Positions 1-13,200 are shown, counted from the first letter of the stretch. The stretch: 64,000 nt of DNA from Blastobasis lacticolella (GCA_905147135.1 LR990039.1:32671708-32735707), one strand, 5' to 3'. Notes: a model not told the origin generated them from the letters alone. Numbers and translations: made by a program.

Positions 1-651
1 GTGCAAAGGCATGTAGGCAAAGAAATCTATGTATATACAGAGGGATGTGTATGAAACAAGTGATTCGGTACTAAAAATCAAATTAATTATAACTTAGTTT
101 TTGGTATTTGTTAGATTTTAATTATTTCATTAGAGCACAAATTTATTACGTCATGTTTAATTAACAATTACTAAGGTATAACACATTATTAGAGTATATC
201 TCTATACTATTAACGTCCCATCGCATAAAACTTTTAGACGACTCTTAAATTGGAGCCTTATATAGATATTCTTAAGTCACAAAATCGGTGACATGAACTT
301 AACAGTGACTTAGCGAGTTTAGTTTTCACAAAACATTATTCATCGTTTACATAATTCCTTTATTACGTTTGGACTTTATTTTATTGAAGTATGGTCGTTA
401 ATAATTTTTCAGACTGGACATTACAGTTTGGCAAGAAAGTCGTGAAAAAAATTTAATATGTTGCTTTTGCATAAACAAGCAACACTAAATTACTGTCAAA
501 CTCACATAATATATCTAATCATATCATAATAATCTATCTGTAGTCAAACTTAGTATTTCAGCTGTCACGTCATCCAGATTGTTGTTGTTACGATTTGATA
601 TTTCTAGTTTTACTGTATAGACAGAGAAGTGTGGGAGATATAATATTCGAA
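1..651. other. AT-rich noncoding stretch
   Basis: No convincing coding frame, hairpin or repeat is seen here. The sequence is AT-rich and lies downstream of the last visible MICU exon, so it is probably intronic for that minus-strand gene. Confidence 0.4.
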
Positions 652-1072
652 ATGCACGGAAAAACACACAAAAGCGGTATGAGAAAAATTATATTCAGTA
701 TTTTTTTAAATGCAATTCCGATTTAAGATCCGATAAGTTGCTGTTCGATTTACAAGATGTTTACGGTAGAACAGCAAAGATTACTGGTACTTACGTATAA
801 TGTATCTGAATTTTGAAAACATTGAATGAAACGTGATATTTTGGAAATAATGTGAATTTAAGTAAAATTAATGTATTTTGTAGTCTTGTTTACATTTATT
901 TGTGTTACAAAATTCACCGATAAATTACACTGCACTGTTATTAGTTACGACTCTTTTATATTTTTCGTATAATTTTCATATGATATTTGTTGCTTTCAGG
1001 TATATCTGAAAGTACAGCTCGGCGCATTGTAAACGAAGGTACTATAGCACAGAGCTATATCCAGGCACAGTA
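652..1072 (+). pseudogene. HTH transposase N-terminus, two exons, decayed
   Basis: An ATG at 652 opens a basic N-terminus that shifts frame after about 15 codons. The continuing frame reads RSDKLLFDLQDVYGRTAKITG and ends at a GT donor (787-788). A clean acceptor (tgctttcag, ending 999) leads to an exon that completes the split Gly codon and reads ISESTARRIVNEG before a stop at 1070. Together this is a helix-turn-helix of the kind found at the N-terminus of DDE transposases and derived proteins in insects. The matching acidic C-terminus lies at 1755-1980, so the copy was split and lost its catalytic middle. The splice match and the HTH signature are seen directly; the family assignment comes from general knowledge. 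Confidence 0.6.
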
Positions 1073-1499
1073 GGCAATGTACGGCTATTCGGGACTGGTG
1101 AATTAAACCCAGGGCAAGGGAACCTTGACAAATTATTAAATGAGCAGCTCACACCACTTTACCACCTTACTAATGTGATCTGAACCCTCTGGTTTAGGAA
1201 GAAAAACCCCAAATTACCCCCACCCCTAACAGGACTACTATTCCCTTTTTAGTATCAACAGTTCGGTGTAACTGTAAGTGACTAGAGGCATTCCGTTTGA
1301 TGAAACGCTGAGGAAACCATCATTATTGGTGCTTGTGAAAAAACATAAACCCGAACCGGTGTACTATATATACGAACTTTTAAGGGAGCATGGACATACA
1401 GTGGTAAGGTTACCACCTTACCAATGCAATCTAAACCCATTTGAACTAGTCTGACGAAAGAAAGAATTACTCAAAACAAGTTCAAATAAAAAATATTAC

Positions 1500-1742
1500 A
1501 CAAGATTAATCAAACGAGCCCAAACTCGATGGGCTTACCTTGCGTAGTTAAGGAGTTCTTAAGGCGACCTTCCGCCGCGGTATTATACATCTCATATCAT
1601 ATATTGCATTGTCACTAAACTTACATGACTGTGCAAAATTTCAGCTTAATCGGAAACCGGGAAATGGGTCTAATTTAACTTGTAATATTTTATTATGAAC
1701 AGACATGGGGACATGTGAAACTAAATAAAAGATTATAAAAAT
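1500..1742 (+). repeat. Dispersed repeat D (LINE 3' end-like)
   Basis: This shares phrases with 39940-40340 (…gcattgtca…, …aaaatttcagctyaat… followed by cggaaaccggg or gaacaccggg) and ends in …actaaataaaagattataaaaa, like a poly-A-tailed 3' end. It sits between the two halves of the transposase pseudogene, so it probably inserted into it. Its 5' limit is unclear. Confidence 0.5.
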
Positions 1743-1754
1743 GTTGTTGGTCAT

Positions 1755-1980
1755 AATGTCGCAAGATTAGCCGAAGAGGCATTCGCATCAGTTACTTAAC
1801 AAGAATGGAAAAAATATGAAAACCACTTAATAAAAATTGAGACAAAATTTATATTTGTACGACGACCAAATAGATAAACTTAACATCGCAATTGTTGGCG
1901 ACGATAGTTCAAGTGACTCTGAAGACGAGGAAACGGAGGTTGCGAGCGTTTTAGGCAATATTGAGGAGTATCTTGATTAA
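1755..1980 (+). pseudogene. DDE transposase C-terminal tail
   Basis: The readable pieces are ARLAEEAFASVT, then a stop, then QEWKKYENHLIKIE. A frame shift follows, leading to an acidic serine-rich end (IAIVGDDSSSDSEDEETE) and a stop at 1978-1980. A helical segment followed by a Ser/Asp/Glu-rich tail is usual at the C-terminus of HTH-DDE transposase-like proteins. It therefore fits as the far end of the pseudogene that begins at 652. At least one internal stop and one frameshift are present. Confidence 0.5.
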
Positions 1981-4135
1981 GATTGTTTAGACTGAATAAA
2001 ACAGTCTCCATCTTACTACTTGAAGCTTGGAGCCTTATATCAATCTTGCTTTCTCTATTACTTATCCCTTTGTCAATTGCAACCCGTGAAATGCAATTGA
2101 AAAACCCGTGTAGTGTCCGGTAGAGTAGAATTAGTTATTTCGATTTAGGGACGTCGGACAAGACGTATATTGCTTCGGAGCCGTAGACATTAAATCCTAT
2201 GGTAAAACTTGTCAGCGACGTGAACAGCTGTCGGCTGTTAGGCGCAGAAATTAAGTATCAAATCTTTCTAGTTAGAAGTATACAACGATACCATGATTTT
2301 GTAAAAGTTTCATTCGCGGCTCTGGATTCAACTGGATACCATGGTAACGATTGTGGCGCACTAAATTTTTTTCAAGACTTTCTTGCCAGACTATGGTATA
2401 GTAAAGGATCGTCATCCTGACCACCAAATGTCTCACGACAGCTTTCAGACTGGTCGAATAACTGAATGTTGCGATGGAAGTGGTGGTTGAAAGCTAACGT
2501 AACAAAACTATAGCACAACTTGATTTTTATGAATATAATTGCGAGCGATGCATCTGAATATAAGAAAAGCGCATTAAGGCGAGTGAATCTTTTATCTTCC
2601 TCTCTCCCTCTTTCTTATAAGAGCCAACCAACAAATTTGAATATCACGGACTACCTTACCGTGACATCCGTTGTCTCGGATCCATACGCATCCCTCACGT
2701 TTGAGGTTGATCGAAAAGACGCACCAGCATTCCGTGAGATTTTAAAAAGCGGACAACTCGCGTAGGTTTTCTTATAACGTTTTCTGAAGCACAAAGTCAG
2801 GATCGCGTCTTACGAGTAGTAGTGTAGTTTTTAATGCACTATCCAGATACAAAAAGAGATGGATTTTCATTTGTAAAATTTAAGTCACCGCACCACTTCC
2901 ATCACCATTACCCATCTTCTTAACTTCCTTCAGTTCACTAGTATCCACCGCCGGCTCCTCCAAAGGCTCTTCAGAGAGCTATTCGATCCATAGCCTGATT
3001 GTGGATCCTAGTGAATTGAGTAATTTATTTGTAAACTGACAATTTATTAATTATTAAACATAATTTGCCATACTGTATATAGAAAAGGTTAAAATTTTGC
3101 CTCATGCAAGTAGCAACCCATAACGTGCAAAATTAAAAATGAGGTAGGTATATTTACGATTTAAAATAGTAATTTATTACTTTATTGATTAATTCAGTGG
3201 AGGAGGTACAGTCAGAAAGTTAGTACAACACGACGTATTTATCTGTGCGCAATCATTGTATGTGCACGTGGGCCTGCGCATGCGCTCAATGTGAGTGATG
3301 ATATTTTGACAGCAGGCCATACACCTGTCTTGTATTCTAAAACTCGTAGATCTAATTATTCGAAACACTCAAACCACAACAAATATGACACAAAGCTAAC
3401 GCCATTGTCACATTCAAGCTCTAACTTACTGTGCTTGGTTTGGAAACTGTTTCACTTTGTTCCATCGTGCTCTTCAGTGCGTTTGTCGAGTCTAAGGAAA
3501 GCAGCTACAATACCAGCGGTGAGAATAGTTATACACAAAAGATACATAAAAATAATACACATATGAGTATAACACTAACACACTGTCAAGCGATACGGGA
3601 GCATAGTATTAATTTTATATCAATTAGGTAGTTACTTTTGGTTTAGATAGTGAAAACTCGAAAATTATCAATAAATACGTCTTGATTAACGTGTATTTAC
3701 CCGCTCATTCAAGATATTCTAGAATATTAGTTACAATAAAAAGTGACGTAACAATAATTACCATTACTTTACGTATCTACTCACTTTAGTAGTACTTTCT
3801 AATTAGAATAATAAACGTCACATGTTCAACGGAACAAAACAACACAAACAAATATATTACAGAGCGGCACAACCTCCAATATGACAACTTTTCCTGATGA
3901 AAATTCCATTTATAAGCGATGTATTAGCAAATAAATAGAAATATAATAAATTGATGGACTAAAGCCTTAAATTAGAAGAAGAGAATAAATTTGCCAGTGG
4001 AAATATAAGAGTCAAAGATGCTGCGTAGCTCACCTGTGTCAGCTACGAAATTATATGTGAAAACAGTTTACAGGTAAATGTCATCAGAGAGGAGGTATTT
4101 GATTTCGGGTACACGCATTTCAAATTTTAACTCAC
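1981..4135. other. Noncoding, probable MICU intron
   Basis: Short open frames at 2199-2420, 2520-2765 and 3291-3566 show no recognisable motif. On the minus strand 2884-2985 reads as a short acidic peptide-like stretch, unassigned. A 62-base exon-like block with good splice sites (3430-3491, minus) is out of phase with the MICU exons. A palindromic TGCGCATGCGC lies at 3275-3285. Confidence 0.4.
3275..3285. promoter_or_regulatory. NRF-1/EWG-type palindrome
   Basis: The exact 11-bp palindrome TGCGCATGCGC matches the known NRF-1 (insect erect wing) core site. A related sequence with one mismatch lies about 70 bp upstream of the MICU start codon (53678-53688). There is no recognised gene start next to this copy, so function is inferred only. 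Confidence 0.3.
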
Positions 4136-4201
4136 TGCCAGCTTGCTCTGGGCATCCAGATCTTTGCGCTCCTTTAATGATCCACCAAGCAGTCGTTGAA
4201 T
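4136..4201 (-). CDS. MICU3: Probable MICU exon 6
   Basis: A 66-nt open block follows exon 5 in phase 0 and reads IQRLLGGSLKERKDLDAQSK then LA, up to a strong gtgagt donor (4135-4130). Its acceptor (ataaacatag) has a weak pyrimidine tract. The position after the EF-hand is variable in MICU proteins and is often alternatively spliced. The next exon is not found in the window. Confidence 0.6.
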
Positions 4202-7200
4202 CTATGTTTATAGCGTAAAACATGCTCAGAAAATAATACACAAATAAATAAAATGCGATTTTCCTTGTCCCACAAAGAGATTATGAACCAACTGAATGAA
4301 ATGATAGTGTGTCTTTGGCCCTGGTAAGAATTTATAAAATATATTCCATTTAAACTGCATGTAAAGATTGACGTTTTGTATGAGAAGGCTTTGAATTGCT
4401 GGAATCCGAATGTACTTTGTGTGGAGTTTCCAATAGTCTGTGTAATGTTGTAATAACATCTATTTTAGCACTATAATGAGCAAAATAGTTAATATTAGTC
4501 AGAAAGACGAGTAAATTGTGACGAAACGGGATGTACTCTTATTTATGGATTTTACGTGATATGCAGGTAATGAATAGTACCTACAGTGCCGAACAGAATA
4601 AAACATGCCATTTCGCCACAACACACCCACCAAATGACGAATAGAATATCATGTAAGTACAGCCAACCAGTAAAAAACCAGTGCTAATACGTAAGCTTGA
4701 GTGCATAACAGTTCTACAACGTGTGTTTCTTCTACTGACTGAAGTTTGTGGAAGTTGTTCATAAGTACATCTACCTACTCAACCATGTACTTCGTTTGAT
4801 AATATTGATTTAAATACTCACGACTAGAAATTCGTTCTTATCAACTCTTTGGTTTCCATCAGTGTCGAACATATTAAAGGCTATTTGGAAGCCCGATGCT
4901 GGTTCTGAAATTGTAATATGTATTCATTTTATTACTTAGTTACAGTCTTATGCCAATTAGTGCAAGTTGTCAGTTTGGTTTGGTTTTTAATTAGACTAAT
5001 CCATTACTTACTTGTTAAAATAGAGAGAAGGAATAAGTATTCTGTATAGGAGATTATTCCTGAAATAAAAATAGAATATTTAATTATTAACTTTCATTAT
5101 ACTAGATTCATTTATTGCCAAAAGTAGAATAAAATAATATCAGCCGCCACATGTTAAGTACACGTTCTCATCGACCACCTTGCTGTCAGTGATGATTAGG
5201 ACTGCGCCGTTCCCCGTCCTATAAATACGACGCAGGAGCAGCTGGACATGTGTGGTCTTTACAAGACGAGGAGCGGCAGCAGCTGCATTTCTTCTGGACG
5301 GATGAGTTTTTGAACGAGATATTTCATTTCAGCTTCTCAACGACGACCTGGTTGTCAGTGATGATTGTGACTGTGCCGTCCCCCGTATTATAAATACGAC
5401 GCAAGAGTAGCATGTGTGGTCTTTACAAGACGAGGAGCGACAACAGTTGCATTTCTTCTGGGCGGATCAGTCTTTGAATGAGTTATTTCATTTCAGCTTC
5501 TCAACGTCGATGTTGTCAGTGATGATAATGACTCCGCCGTTCTCCATCCTGTATAGGCAAGAGCTGCATGTGAGGTGTACAAGACGAAGAGCGTCAGCAG
5601 CTGCATTTCTTCTGGTCGGATGAGTTTTTGAGTGAGACATATAATTTCTTTACTCGACTTCTGTTTATTATACGGATAAATGGCAATGGCGCATTGAGTT
5701 TAACAAGACCGTTTTTTTAAACATAAAGGCGAAACTACCAACCTAAATCGAAATACAAAATCAAAAGTAGCAATCAAAATTTTATATGGGGGAAAAATTT
5801 ATATCAAAGAATTATAATTTCTTTGGCCACCGAGATCGTGTGATCTAAGTCCTTCAGATTATTTTTATTTCGATAAGCCAGAATTTCGTTGAATAAGCGA
5901 AATACAGCCATTTGCTGCGAAGTGGGCGAAAATTGGACATCCAATTTTCAATTGGATCGATAATTGGATTGGCCCAATTACGCGCCAGTTGCGACGGTCA
6001 ATAGCAATTCATAACCATCCCATTAAATTTCCATTAAAGCTAGTTTCACTGATATTATATATATTCTTCTTTGTTATATTTAATTTCAAAAACACCCTTT
6101 ACATTCAATTTAGTTTCATAAGGTTGTCCAGACTCTATTTCCACGTGGCAAGACAATTAGTATGATTCGTTTTTTTAACAACACGGACAACAACCAAAGC
6201 AAATCAAGCCACAACAGCGGCAATGTATGTGTGGTAAACGCTCTACTTCATTTCACACTAGCTAACGCCGACGGCTTAGCAAATTGGATAGTACAAAGGG
6301 CGCCTAAATCGGTTAGCGCTGACTGACGGCGTGAGAGGAAAATCAGCCTTAGTCGTTAGTGTATGTTAGTATTTTTTCATTTGCTTTAAATCCGTAATCC
6401 CCTTAACTTCCGATTCGTAAAACTAACTTATTACCAACTTTTTGTACCTGGATACGAGTAGCTTTTGGAATTTAGATTATGGAGAGTAGCGCATTAGTAC
6501 ATTTTATCACCTAAATGACTATTGGTTTGCTATGGTTTTAAAGGCACAAGGCGACACATAAGCTTCAGCTTCAGCACAGTAGGCTCTGTTAAGATTACCT
6601 TTATCCCTAAGGTTGCGGAACATTTGCGGCGAACCCTTCTTCAGCGCTGGGGTGCTGTCGCGCAACTGGTCTATCTCTTTGGTAGTTAGCACGCGCCGCT
6701 TCAGCCTCGCTGGAATCATCATCAAGACAGCAAATTAAATAAACTGGATAAAATCCACCGATGCGGTTTTAGATGGAATGGACGAATAGATGTGATACTT
6801 GGGTCTGCTAATCAATTCAAAGGACGAGTACTTGTACCACAATCTGTAATAGGTACGTGGGCAATATGGCCTAACAGTACTCTAGAGGACTAGCCTATCT
6901 GCATGTGCCATCTGCCTCAGAAAATAGCGTTTAATGGGGCGAATGGGACCGATCAAGTTTAATTTACCCCGGTAACGCCCGGTATTTTCTTTTACGTAGC
7001 AGAAATACTTCGCGACCAATTTGGTTATAAGGTGTGAGAAAGAACTCGATATCGATGGCAGAACGTGTCTGTGGCCATCATGTCACACAATTCCTCAGAA
7101 CAAACACCGTGACTGACATGTAACTAAATGTGTTTTTTTCATATGCCAAATGTTTAAATGCAAAGTATGGTTTTTCTGTTCAATAATGAAGCACTAGAAT

Positions 7201-10200
7201 TCACAAAGTCACCAGTTTTCTTAGGATTGAAGTTAGATAATAGAGGCAATGGAAAAACCATATAGAAACTAAGTCAGGGAGGGTAAGTTCAGCGGCTTAT
7301 GATTTTAAAAAAAATAGTGGTAGTGAACTGACATCCCTTAAATTCCATACATTTCAGTATAATACTGAGATTTCCAACCCATAACATATATATAGGAGGC
7401 TAAAGCCGCAGTGGGTTTAATTACTTACATAGATAGAGAACGTCATGCCTTTCTCCCTTAGGGGTACGCAGAGACTACATTGTTTCACTTCGTCCACATT
7501 CATACTTATAATACATGCTCGTCAGTTTGGTGTACTCTTGACCTAACGTTGCATTCGTTCTTTTTCTTTCTATATTAATATAATCAGTTGTCCAAGAACC
7601 CTTTCTATTTTAGATTACAAATTTTTTAAAGTAAACTTATGATAAGTTAAAGTCGCACTCACGCCGTGGCTCCTGCTCCACAACGGACTCGAGGAAGTCC
7701 TGCGGTGTCATGTAGAGCTGGCCGCCGTGCTCTACGCTCGCGAACTTTATGAACCGCCGCTCCCGCGACGTCAGTTTCACCGACTTCGCCAGCTCATCGG
7801 TCTGGAAACACCAAATTGTATTTGTATGAGAATATTTTTCCCCCTGCCGTAACCAATACCCTAAGTTTAGCGTGTGTATCTCCCTGTCAGTGGCATTGTA
7901 GCTTCCGAATAGAAATAAACGATTTCGTGGCCAATTTTCTACTTGAAAGCTAGTAGTATCGGGACGGTGTTTATTTGCAAGAACATAGTTATACAATAGG
8001 TGGTATTTACATTTATTTATCATATGTTCACGAAGCAATGGCATGCAAATACATCATCACAGCCCGTAACAGTCCACTGCAGGACTTAGGGCCTCTCCCA
8101 CGAAAGGGGAGGTTATTGCCATAATATCCACGCTTGGCAGGCGGGTTGGAGATCGCAGTGTTTAAATATAACAATGGAAAATGCTGCTGCCCATTTTCCA
8201 GACTACGGAGACTCTTGATCTTTGCCTAGAAAACATTAGTCGCCTTGTACGACACCCATGAGTGTAAGGGGTTGGAGCTATTCTACTCTGCCGGACACCA
8301 CACGGCCATATGCCGTATGCAAATACATATAGTTAAAAGAATTTCTCAAGCAAGAACACCTGCTTATTTATTTAACGTTACATCATAACATGTTTTACAT
8401 TAATAATGTCAACTTGCAGCCTGTAAGACCATCTATTGGGTAGGATATAGGTTATTTGGCTGGGCGTGTGATGTACGGTAGAGTAGAACAGCATCAACCC
8501 TTTCGACAGGGTGTTGTAAAAGGTTACTAATATCATAGAGGCTAACCACATAGGACCTCCGTAGATCAGAGAAAAAGAGCGGCAGCATTTTCTTCTGCAG
8601 TCTCCAACCCGCCTGCCAAGCGTGGAGATTTTATGGCAAAGCCACTGTGGAGAAGGCTCCAGCAGCAGAGTTGTTTCAGATCTCGTAAGAGTTAGGAAAT
8701 CAAGGATCGAAATCGATTATGGCTTCTTGATGTTAGAAGGTCACACTGCACAATGATATGTCTGTAAACCTTTAGAATTTGTTTTTATGTAAACCAGAAT
8801 CTGAATAGTCACTGGTGTACGAGCACGAATTCATTCGACGCCATCCACTTGGGAATTTTATATCTAAAAATATTATTCCAAGCGAAATGGGGCAACACGG
8901 AAAAGTCTTAGTTCCATAGGAGTGTCAAGTTCCTACCCGAGAATAGTTAAAATTGTCGCCACACAGGACGAAAGACAGGAAATCTATAAGTATATACGAG
9001 TAAGATGACAGATGATAAAGAGAAAGTACAAAAGTAAAAATATATTGTGAAGAATTGAAAATAAAACAGATGAGATTTTGTAGTTTTTATATTTTTTATG
9101 TCATACGGTAGGCAAACAGGCGAGCGGGCCACCTGATGAAAAGTGGTCACCACTGCCTATAGACATGGGCAAAACCAAGAGTATCGCCAATGCGTTGCCC
9201 ACCACTATAACACGTTGCTCTGGCAGTAGTCTGGTAGTTATAGAAATACAGTGACGACCTGAGTGGTTCAGTTGGTTAACATGCCGGTCTGCCACGCAGA
9301 GGTCCCGTGTTCTTGAGGTGGGTCTTAAGTCTTTTTAAAAGAACTCGGGACTTAATCCTTCGAGTCCTCGTGAATGCGCCGCGAAAGTGAAAGTGATATA
9401 ATCACTTTAAATTTTTGTTAACATAACACATTAACTATAAAGCTCATGACTCAGTTGAGCTCAAAGACTTACTTTTACCAGTCTCCAATCTCGACGAGAC
9501 AAAACGAAGAAGTAAACAAATCTCTTATCCTAAAAATAAATCAAGGGTGTGTGTAACAAAATCGCGGTGCCCCACCCGGGCCCGGCCAACGCTTAATAGC
9601 CGGTTTGTCACAAATATGGCGATAAATTAAAATACCGAATGCCACCCCTAAAAGGAGTTATAAATTCTTACAAACAAGGTAAACGGGAACAGCACTAGAA
9701 ACCGCAGTCAAAGGGTACCGCTATTGTTATTTATGTCACTCCATGCTAGACACTATTGGTCCAATAAACACTTTCAAAAAGCGTCAAAAATTGTCCGATT
9801 AAATATTCCAACGATTTTGATGACTTTCTGATGCAAATAGAGTTACTTCGTAAATTGTGTTCTACGCATGTTAACTGATGCGGAATGCAAACAACATTTT
9901 AATATATCCCATTAAATCACACATACCATGCACGTTTAGGATATCTAAGCAATATTTCACTAAAACTGGTAGCCATTATCGACACTATCCAAAGTGTAAA
10001 TAAGGGTCATGAGTTATGAGTATATTTCTTAGAGTTACTGTGATAGGAATAACTATTTGAGATATTAACCAATAAACTTGAAATCATCAGCAATAAAATT
10101 TGTATGGATATGTATTAAGCGACGAGCAATAACAAGTCTAAGTCTGAGCTTCATTTATTTACAGTCGAGGAAACTGAATGTTTAGCAAGTTAAGTCACGA

Positions 10201-13200
10201 GTTGGCGGACAAATGCCAGACTACCTTGTCCTTATAAAAAAAATGGCCGTGTAACTATTTTTCGACGTGCGGTTTGTAATGTCGCGAGAGGTTTCATAGA
10301 ATCGTTGCCAGTGTTATGGTAATGAATTCTGTATGTTGAATACATTTTTACATGTTATTTGGATAGTTTAATGAAGATGCAGTTTAACGAAACAGGTCAA
10401 CGTTAACAAACGCGCCGAGCTAATATAAAAGTGTAAATTAAACTCTCTAGCGGTGAAACGTGTGCGGATCTAGTCTATTAAAATATGGACTAAACATAAT
10501 TACGTTTTCTAATGGCATTAAAGGGCGAGACTATCAGTCAAACGTGTTGCTGGAAGATAAATCCATAATGTGACATGTTCGTCGCGGATAAAATCGAATA
10601 CGAATTCATTCCATACATAATTACCTTACCAATAATGCAAACAGCGACAAAGAAATCTGCCAATCCGCCAATGCCGTTTCATCTTACGCCGTAGCAGTAT
10701 TGCGTGTTAACACGCGGCGACGACGAAAAAGAAAACGATCGTGGGACATACAAAATGTGGCCGGTATCCGCGCAGCCTGCGCCCGCGCCGCCACAAACAT
10801 GTCAAAGGGTAGCCGTGCGGGACGCGGCGGTAAATCACGCGCCCGAGCGCCCATTAACCACAACCGCGACGTGTTCGCCTAATACGATACAAATATTTGT
10901 ACAAAGCAGAGTGTTTCAATGTGTCGCCTAACGATTTATGGGATGCGCCCGACCGTGTTCCGAGGTCCATTCGGAATACAGAATCGATAGACTAAACAAC
11001 CGCCCGTGGCACGGCCAAGGTTCAAGTATTATATTGTACAAAGTTGTAGACACAATTACGTGGAATGCGGTTTCGTTTAAGCTGTAGCAAATTAATGTTG
11101 CAGTATTTGCTAATAACTTAATTTTATGATCAGCACATCTCAATAGTCAAATCAAAAGAGTTGTGTATATTCATCATCACGTGTACGTACACGGTGTCAT
11201 GTAAATTTTGAATTTGGCCTTTTGCCACAGCTAAGCTCGTGGCCTTTGGCGATGTAGCAAGTATCCTTCTCCACTCCTTATCTCTGTGTATAAAATAATG
11301 TTAAGAATAATAAAAGTATAGGAAACCAAATAAATACTTGCACTTTCAAAACCCTCTAATTACGCTCTAATTTAGGATCGACTGGTTATCCACTATTGTT
11401 ATACAACACATGTTGTTTCTACAACAATGAGAAGACCGTGAAACTATAAGTAACAAATGAGACATGAGTGGTGTGCTATCATTTGGCTAGCGAGGCTGCA
11501 CAAGAATACTTCTTTAAATTGTGCGGGGTATCTAAGTATTACCGCGGGCAGTTAGATAAATCAAAATTAAGCAGAGTGCGAAATACACTTCCACTTTCCG
11601 AGGAGACGATTTATTGCACAAATTACTGACCGCGAAGATCCGATAGCGCGCCATTAGTTGGTATCGGCGCGTCGCGACGCCGGCTTAGTCTTTATCATCA
11701 GGTTACCCGAGTGAGCCTTACAATGTTCTCACATAATACCACGCGGGATAAAATTAATGCCCAACGAAAGCGATAAACTTGTCTTCAATTTGTATTGCTA
11801 CAACAACCACCTGCAGCAGCCACTCGTTACAGCGTAGAAAGATAATATGTTCACTTTTATTACGTTTCCCAGTTTATTTAGCAATTAAATAAATAAATAA
11901 ATAATCGTGGACAAATTCACACAGCGCCATCTAGCCCCAAACTAAGTAAGGCTTGTGCTATGGGTGCTAACTAACTGATATACTACTTATATACTTTTGT
12001 TATTATAAATACATACTTATTATACATAATAAAGGCTATTAATGCCATACGAATAAATAAATAATACATAGAACACCCAGACCCGTAACAGAAATTAAAA
12101 TTCATCATTTAAATTTCTGCCCGGCCGGGAATCGAACCCGGGACCTCTAGCGTGGCTGACTGGCATGTAGACCACTGAACCACTCAGGTCGTCATATTAT
12201 TAATTATTTATTTTGTCTTTAGTCGTAGTACAGGATTGTCAACTGCCGCAACTATCCTTGGTCCTGAAGTGGTTCTGGCTGTCATGACGTCATCAAAAAT
12301 AGGTCACGTGGATGTATGCTTCTGTATTCATCTCTGGCCACCCCGATTAGGGAAAGCGTGACGGAATACCTACCTACAAATAAATAAATGTTTTCTATTT
12401 CTATTTCAACAACCAATTTTATGATTACTTTATTTGAATTATTTGTGTGCGGTTATGCTAGGATTTGCGAGTTATGTGTTTATATTTTCATTAACTATAG
12501 CGCATGACTTCATGCGTGTGACCTACAGACCTTAATTTTTAAAGCGTTTTATATGATGAGCCATTGTCGGATAAATGAATAAAGTTCTTGAGATCAGTTT
12601 TGAAAAGCTTCTAAAATTGTTTTGGGACAGAAAAGTCTGATGCTATATTTGACTATTCGTGATTGTACTGTGATGTAGTTACATCACTATAGTTATGCTG
12701 AAGTTCACTCATTAAGTCTCTCGTGATAGTGAGGTTTATTATATTAACTTTTTTGGATCGCTATAGATTCTATTTAGTGAGTGTCACTATTTAAATAAAT
12801 ATTTTAAAAAGTAATTAAACCGTCACTTTGTATTGCTACTAAGCGGTGTAATGGCGTTTTGAAAAAGTCATATCTCATTATCCCGAGAAGAGATGATGGG
12901 AGCAGTGGGAAGATTGGAAGTTGTTTCCTGGCTACTGTGGTTGTCGCTCTTGGTACTACACAGAGCATTATAAGCCGCCTTCGAACATGCTATCGCATCA
13001 CGGACAGCGTGACCGAGCAACATGGAGGACGATCTCGCATCACCACTTGCAGGAAGGACCGGTACATCTAAAATATTGCGCCAAGGAATCGTACCTTAAC
13101 CGTCATGATGTTGGTTACGGGGCTCCACAGCTCTTCAGGCTTGTTAATTATAAGCAATCAAACTATCTGAAATCTGCATTTTTCAAAAATTTTGAAACAC

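Noticed and set aside
2520..2765. 81-codon ORF with DYLTVTSVVSDPYASLTFEV
   Set aside because: It has a protein-like look but no motif, no partner exon and no clear context. Not strong enough to call.
3430..3491. Exon-like block (minus) with ctttccttag acceptor and GTAAGT donor, reading STNALKSTMEQSETVSKPST
   Set aside because: Its only open frame needs one base from the previous exon, while MICU exon 6 ends in phase 0, so it does not join the chain. It might be an exon after an unseen one, but there is no support.
5414..5623. Plus-strand ORF across the tandem array
   Set aside because: The frame is not kept between units, unlike the minus-strand layout, so it is probably chance.
7637..8044. 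135-codon open frame on the minus strand
   Set aside because: Only 7663-7801 is coding (MICU exon 2). The N-terminal part of the open frame is read-through of the intron before the acceptor, and the C-terminal end passes the donor.
10700..10931. Two overlapping plus-strand frames of 60 and 75 codons
   Set aside because: They are open because the island is GC-rich; Arg/Pro-rich products differ completely between frames and no splice support is seen.
11886..11906. AAAT microsatellite
   Set aside because: It is the tail of the adjacent SINE-1 copy rather than an independent feature.
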